Assembly: GCA_023230985.1 (NCBI GenBank)
Contig: JALNWH010000090.1
Location: 1 to 8,227 of the forward strand
Direction of reading: 5' to 3'
Origin: Bacillota bacterium
Lineage (GTDB): Bacteria > Bacillota > Clostridia > Lutisporales > Lutisporaceae
Length of the DNA: 8,227 nucleotides
Both the position numbers and the translations under genes were made by a program. The notes beneath the pieces were generated by a model. That model did not search any database, was not told the DNA's origin, and saw only the letters and a program-made list of their open reading frames with translations. Positions 6,931 to 8,227 of the stretch are shown here, piece after piece (positions within the stretch are counted from its first letter, which is position 1; the number at the start of each line of letters is the position of its first letter).

Positions 6931-6959
6931 AAAAAATCAGGTCGGTGGCCTGATTTTTT
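6931..6959 (+). terminator. Strong intrinsic terminator after HU
   Basis: AAAAAATCAGG (6931-6941) pairs perfectly with CCTGATTTTTT (6949-6959). With the T-G and C-G pairs at the top, the stem reaches 13 bp and closes a GGT loop. The A-run on one arm and T-run on the other would let it act in both directions, although no gene faces it from the right. Confidence 0.92.
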
Positions 6960-6990
6960 ATTGTTGGATTGTTTACTAAATCTATTGGGT

Positions 6991-6995
6991 AGGAG
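6991..6995 (+). promoter_or_regulatory. Ribosome binding site that fixes the TTG start of rqcP
   Basis: AGGAG (extending to AGGAGTGA, 6991-6998) lies seven bases before TTG 7003. The only other in-frame starts upstream are the TTGs at 6961 and 6964, which abut the HU terminator and have no ribosome binding site. The TTG at 7003 also gives the family N-terminus MRLDKYL. Confidence 0.8.
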
Positions 6996-7002
6996 TGATT
7001 TT

Positions 7003-7248
7003 TTGAGACTGGACAAATATTTAAAAGTTTCCAGGCTAATAAAAAGACGCACTGTAGCCAAAGAGGCATGTGAAGGTAAAAAGGTATCTTTAAACGGTAA
7101 AAGTGCAAAACCAGGATCTGAAGTTAAGATTGGCGATATTATAGAAATTGCATACGGTGAAAGAAAACTAAAACTTGAGATTGTTGCCATTAATGAAAAG
7201 GCTCTAAAAGACGAAGCGAAGGACATGTATAGAATACTGGATACTTAG
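7003..7248 (+). CDS. rqcP: RqcP/YabO, S4-domain RNA-binding protein of ribosome-associated quality control
   Basis: An 81-residue S4-domain protein; the B. subtilis homologue YabO/RqcP has 86. RqcP binds obstructed 50S subunits carrying peptidyl-tRNA and works with RqcH to add C-terminal alanine tails that mark stalled nascent chains for degradation. The S4 fold covers about residues 1-60: MRLDKYLKVSRLIKRRTVAKEAC, then VSLNGKSAKPGSEVKIGDIIEI. A short charged tail follows. The start is a rare TTG supported by its ribosome binding site and by family alignment. The Hsp15 (HslR) family is the main alternative; size, Firmicute setting and place before yabP favour RqcP. The gene begins 44 bases behind a strong terminator and no convincing promoter was seen between them, so it may be expressed mainly by read-through. 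Confidence 0.9.
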   Translation: MRLDKYLKVSRLIKRRTVAKEACEGKKVSLNGKSAKPGSEVKIGDIIEIAYGERKLKLEIVAINEKALKDEAKDMYRILDT

Positions 7249-7252
7249 ACAT

Positions 7253-7280
7253 TCATAATATAATAACCTATGCATATAAA
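7253..7280 (+). promoter_or_regulatory. Possible sigma-E-type promoter of yabP-yabQ
   Basis: TCATAAT (7253-7259) fits the sigma-E -35 pattern KMATATT at six of seven positions. Thirteen bases later CATATAAA (7273-7280) fits CATACAHT at six of eight. In B. subtilis yabP and yabQ are mother-cell sigma-E genes. The 83-base gap is extremely AT-rich and also holds a perfect TATAAT at 7294-7299 without a good -35, so the choice is uncertain. Confidence 0.35.
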
Positions 7281-7331
7281 TATTATAAGCAAATATAATG
7301 GTTGGATGTATATGTGTAGGGGGTTTTTAGT

Positions 7332-7619
7332 ATGAGTGAAATCAAGGATATGAAAGGTAAAGAACATAAGCTATCTTTGGTGGGGAGAGAAAAGTTGGCT
7401 ATAAGTGGTGTAGATGATGTGGGAAGCTTCGATGATAATACAGTAATTATAAGCACCCAACTAGGTGATTTGGTTATAAAAGGCAATGATTTGCATATAA
7501 AGAGCTTGGACATAAACGAGGGAAATGTTGTTTTACACGGACTTGTTTACTCTTGCATATATACAGAAAACACTTCACGTAAAAGAGAAAAAGGTTTTTT
7601 CAAAAGTATATTTAAATAA
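7332..7619 (+). CDS. yabP: Sporulation protein YabP
   Basis: A 95-residue protein of the YabP/YqfC family, normally made in the mother cell during sporulation and thought to act at the forming spore envelope; its biochemical role is not known. The family pattern is clear: a beta-rich core with HKLSLVGREKLAISGVDDVGSFDD (about 12-35), then TQLGDLVIKGNDLHIKSLDINEGNVVLHG (42-70) and a Y-rich strand. The last 15 residues are basic and probably disordered. There is no signal peptide or membrane segment. TAGGGGG-type purines (7318-7323) lie eight bases before ATG 7332. It is separated from rqcP by 83 bases that may hold its own promoter, and yabQ follows after 11 bases, so yabP and yabQ are surely one unit. 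Confidence 0.92.
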   Translation: MSEIKDMKGKEHKLSLVGREKLAISGVDDVGSFDDNTVIISTQLGDLVIKGNDLHIKSLDINEGNVVLHGLVYSCIYTENTSRKREKGFFKSIFK

Positions 7620-7630
7620 GAGGTCTTCTC

Positions 7631-8143
7631 ATGGAAACAGTTCAGTTTCAAATTTTTATGTTTTCTATTACTTTATATGGTGGCTTGTTGATAGGATTAC
7701 TGTATGACGTATACAGAGCAATAAAGGGCAATAGGCGAACAAAAACATTGATTACATCACTTTGGGACATACTATTTCTACTTGGAATTTTTTTGGTAGT
7801 TGTCTATATTGTATTTTCCAGCAATTATGGTGATTTGAGGGTTTACGTATTTATAGGGTTTATTGTGGGATTCTTTTTATATGTGAAAATCATCGGAAGG
7901 ATTTTTGAATATATACTTGTAAAGATTTTTGAATTTCTTTATAAAATTGCAATAAAATTTATGAGATACATTTTATATCCGCTGAAAATATTTAAGAAAA
8001 CTCTTATAAAACCGATTATAATTATAAGGAGCTTTTTTAAGGCTAAAGCTTTAAAATTAAAAAAAGTTATGTTAATACCAAAAAAGGCTTTGAAAGTCTT
8101 TGAGAAGTATTATAAACTAATTAGTAAAAGAGATAAGTGTTAA
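7631..8143 (+). CDS. yabQ: Spore cortex biosynthesis protein YabQ
   Basis: A 170-residue membrane protein of the YabQ family, which B. subtilis needs for spore cortex formation; it localises to the membranes around the forespore, and its molecular activity is unknown. Hydrophobic segments lie at about 7-27, 46-64 and 68-88, with a possible fourth at 92-116. The GLLYDVYRAIKG stretch (22-33) and LWDILFLL (44-51) carry the Asp/Arg positions typical of the family. The remaining tail (about 117-170) is very lysine-rich with amphipathic stretches, likely lying on the cytoplasmic membrane face. The ribosome binding site AAGAGGT (7618-7624) overlaps the yabP stop codon, six bases before ATG 7631, which implies cotranslation with YabP. 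The tail is longer than the minimal family core but not exceptional. Confidence 0.9.
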   Translation: METVQFQIFMFSITLYGGLLIGLLYDVYRAIKGNRRTKTLITSLWDILFLLGIFLVVVYIVFSSNYGDLRVYVFIGFIVGFFLYVKIIGRIFEYILVKIFEFLYKIAIKFMRYILYPLKIFKKTLIKPIIIIRSFFKAKALKLKKVMLIPKKALKVFEKYYKLISKRDKC

Positions 8144-8162
8144 AAGGTTTTTTAATCAGCTT

Positions 8163-8169
8163 TGTCGAA
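8163..8169 (+). promoter_or_regulatory. Spo0A-box-like heptamer upstream of the last gene
   Basis: TGTCGAA matches the Spo0A binding box (TGNCGAA) exactly. It overlaps a weak -35-like TTGTCG (8162-8167), and TAAAAC (8189-8194) lies 21 bases on, a wide spacing like that known for Spo0A-activated sigma-A promoters such as spoIIE and spoIIG. One such heptamer is expected by chance in a window this size, so only its position just before a likely division/sporulation gene makes it notable. Confidence 0.35.
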
Positions 8170-8207
8170 TATAAATATTTTAACACAGTAAAACACTAGG
8201 ATCTGAT

Positions 8208-8212
8208 AGGAG
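8208..8212 (+). promoter_or_regulatory. Ribosome binding site of the truncated last gene
   Basis: AGGAG (extending to AGGAGAG, 8208-8214) lies nine bases before ATG 8222. It is the main evidence that a gene begins at the window's edge. Confidence 0.7.
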
Positions 8213-8221
8213 AGAACAGTA

Positions 8222-8227
8222 ATGAAG
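8222..8227 (+). CDS. Start of a further gene, probably divIC (septum formation initiator), cut by window end
   Basis: Only ATG AAG (Met-Lys) is inside the window, so the protein cannot be identified from its sequence. A good ribosome binding site precedes it. In B. subtilis and many spore formers yabQ is followed by divIC, encoding a small bitopic division protein that works with FtsL and DivIB at the septum. DivIC is therefore the leading guess, by synteny alone. Confidence 0.4.

Noticed and set aside
6961..7002. Longer rqcP starting at TTG 6961
   Set aside because: It would begin immediately after the HU terminator's T-run with no ribosome binding site, and the added residues do not belong to the S4 family N-terminus.
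6635..7226. Two minus-strand open frames (157 and 121 codons) across HU and rqcP
   Set aside because: Both lie antisense to clear conserved genes, run through the terminator and have no family features.
7294..7299. Perfect TATAAT before yabP as a sigma-A promoter
   Set aside because: The -35 position 17 bases upstream (TGCATA) matches poorly and there is no extended -10; kept only as an alternative to the sigma-E-like pair.
8140..8155. TTAAAA/TTTTAA hairpin at the yabQ stop
   Set aside because: A six-pair A-T-only stem is too weak to terminate and is expected by chance in such AT-rich DNA.
8214..8222. GAACAGTAA resembling the inner part of the right inverted repeat at 3361-3369
   Set aside because: Only nine bases match, there is no partner arm nearby, and the sequence is simply the ribosome-binding-site-to-ATG spacer of the last gene.

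Overview
The window is a low-GC, AT-rich chromosomal segment of an endospore-forming Firmicute, most likely of class Clostridia/Tissierellia. The evidence is gene order and content: mfd - parvulin lipoprotein - spoVT - SpoVB/YabM-type flippase - tetrapyrrole-methylase/MazG fusion - HU - S4-domain RqcP - yabP - yabQ - start of a further gene. This follows the Bacillus subtilis order mfd-spoVT-yabM-yabN-yabO-yabP-yabQ-divIC. The differences are a prsA-like gene between mfd and spoVT, and an HU gene between mazG and rqcP. All genes are on the + strand and coding density is high. The longest non-coding stretch is the 245 bases after spoVT. No tRNA, rRNA, CRISPR, riboswitch or intact insertion sequence was seen.

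Layout: (1) Bases 1-2558 hold the 3' half of mfd, which overlaps a prsA-like lipoprotein foldase gene by ATGA. (2) Bases 2598-3270 hold spoVT, with a sigma-G-like promoter in front and a clear intrinsic terminator behind. (3) Bases 3271-3471 are intergenic and carry a 90-bp element bounded by perfect 14-bp inverted repeats and an almost perfect 8-bp flanking duplication, which looks like a small non-autonomous transposon (MITE). A candidate promoter for the flippase follows. (4) Bases 3472-6560 hold the flippase and the mazG fusion, 14 bases apart and probably cotranscribed. (5) Bases 6580-6959 hold the HU gene with its own sigma-A-like promoter and a strong terminator. (6) Bases 7003-8143 hold rqcP, which has a TTG start just behind the HU terminator, then yabP and yabQ. 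(7) Bases 8163-8224 hold a Spo0A-box-like heptamer, a ribosome binding site and the first two codons of what synteny suggests is divIC.

How the genes work together: one set is housekeeping genome and proteome maintenance (Mfd transcription-coupled repair, MazG nucleotide clean-up, HU nucleoid protein, RqcP rescue of stalled ribosomal products, PrsA-like extracytoplasmic folding). The other is sporulation (SpoVT forespore regulator, a SpoVB-like flippase for envelope or cortex polysaccharide, YabP/YabQ mother-cell spore-coat/cortex proteins). The genes look ordinary for this lineage. The most unusual thing is the MITE-like repeat at 3281-3370. The promoter assignments are motif-based inferences.
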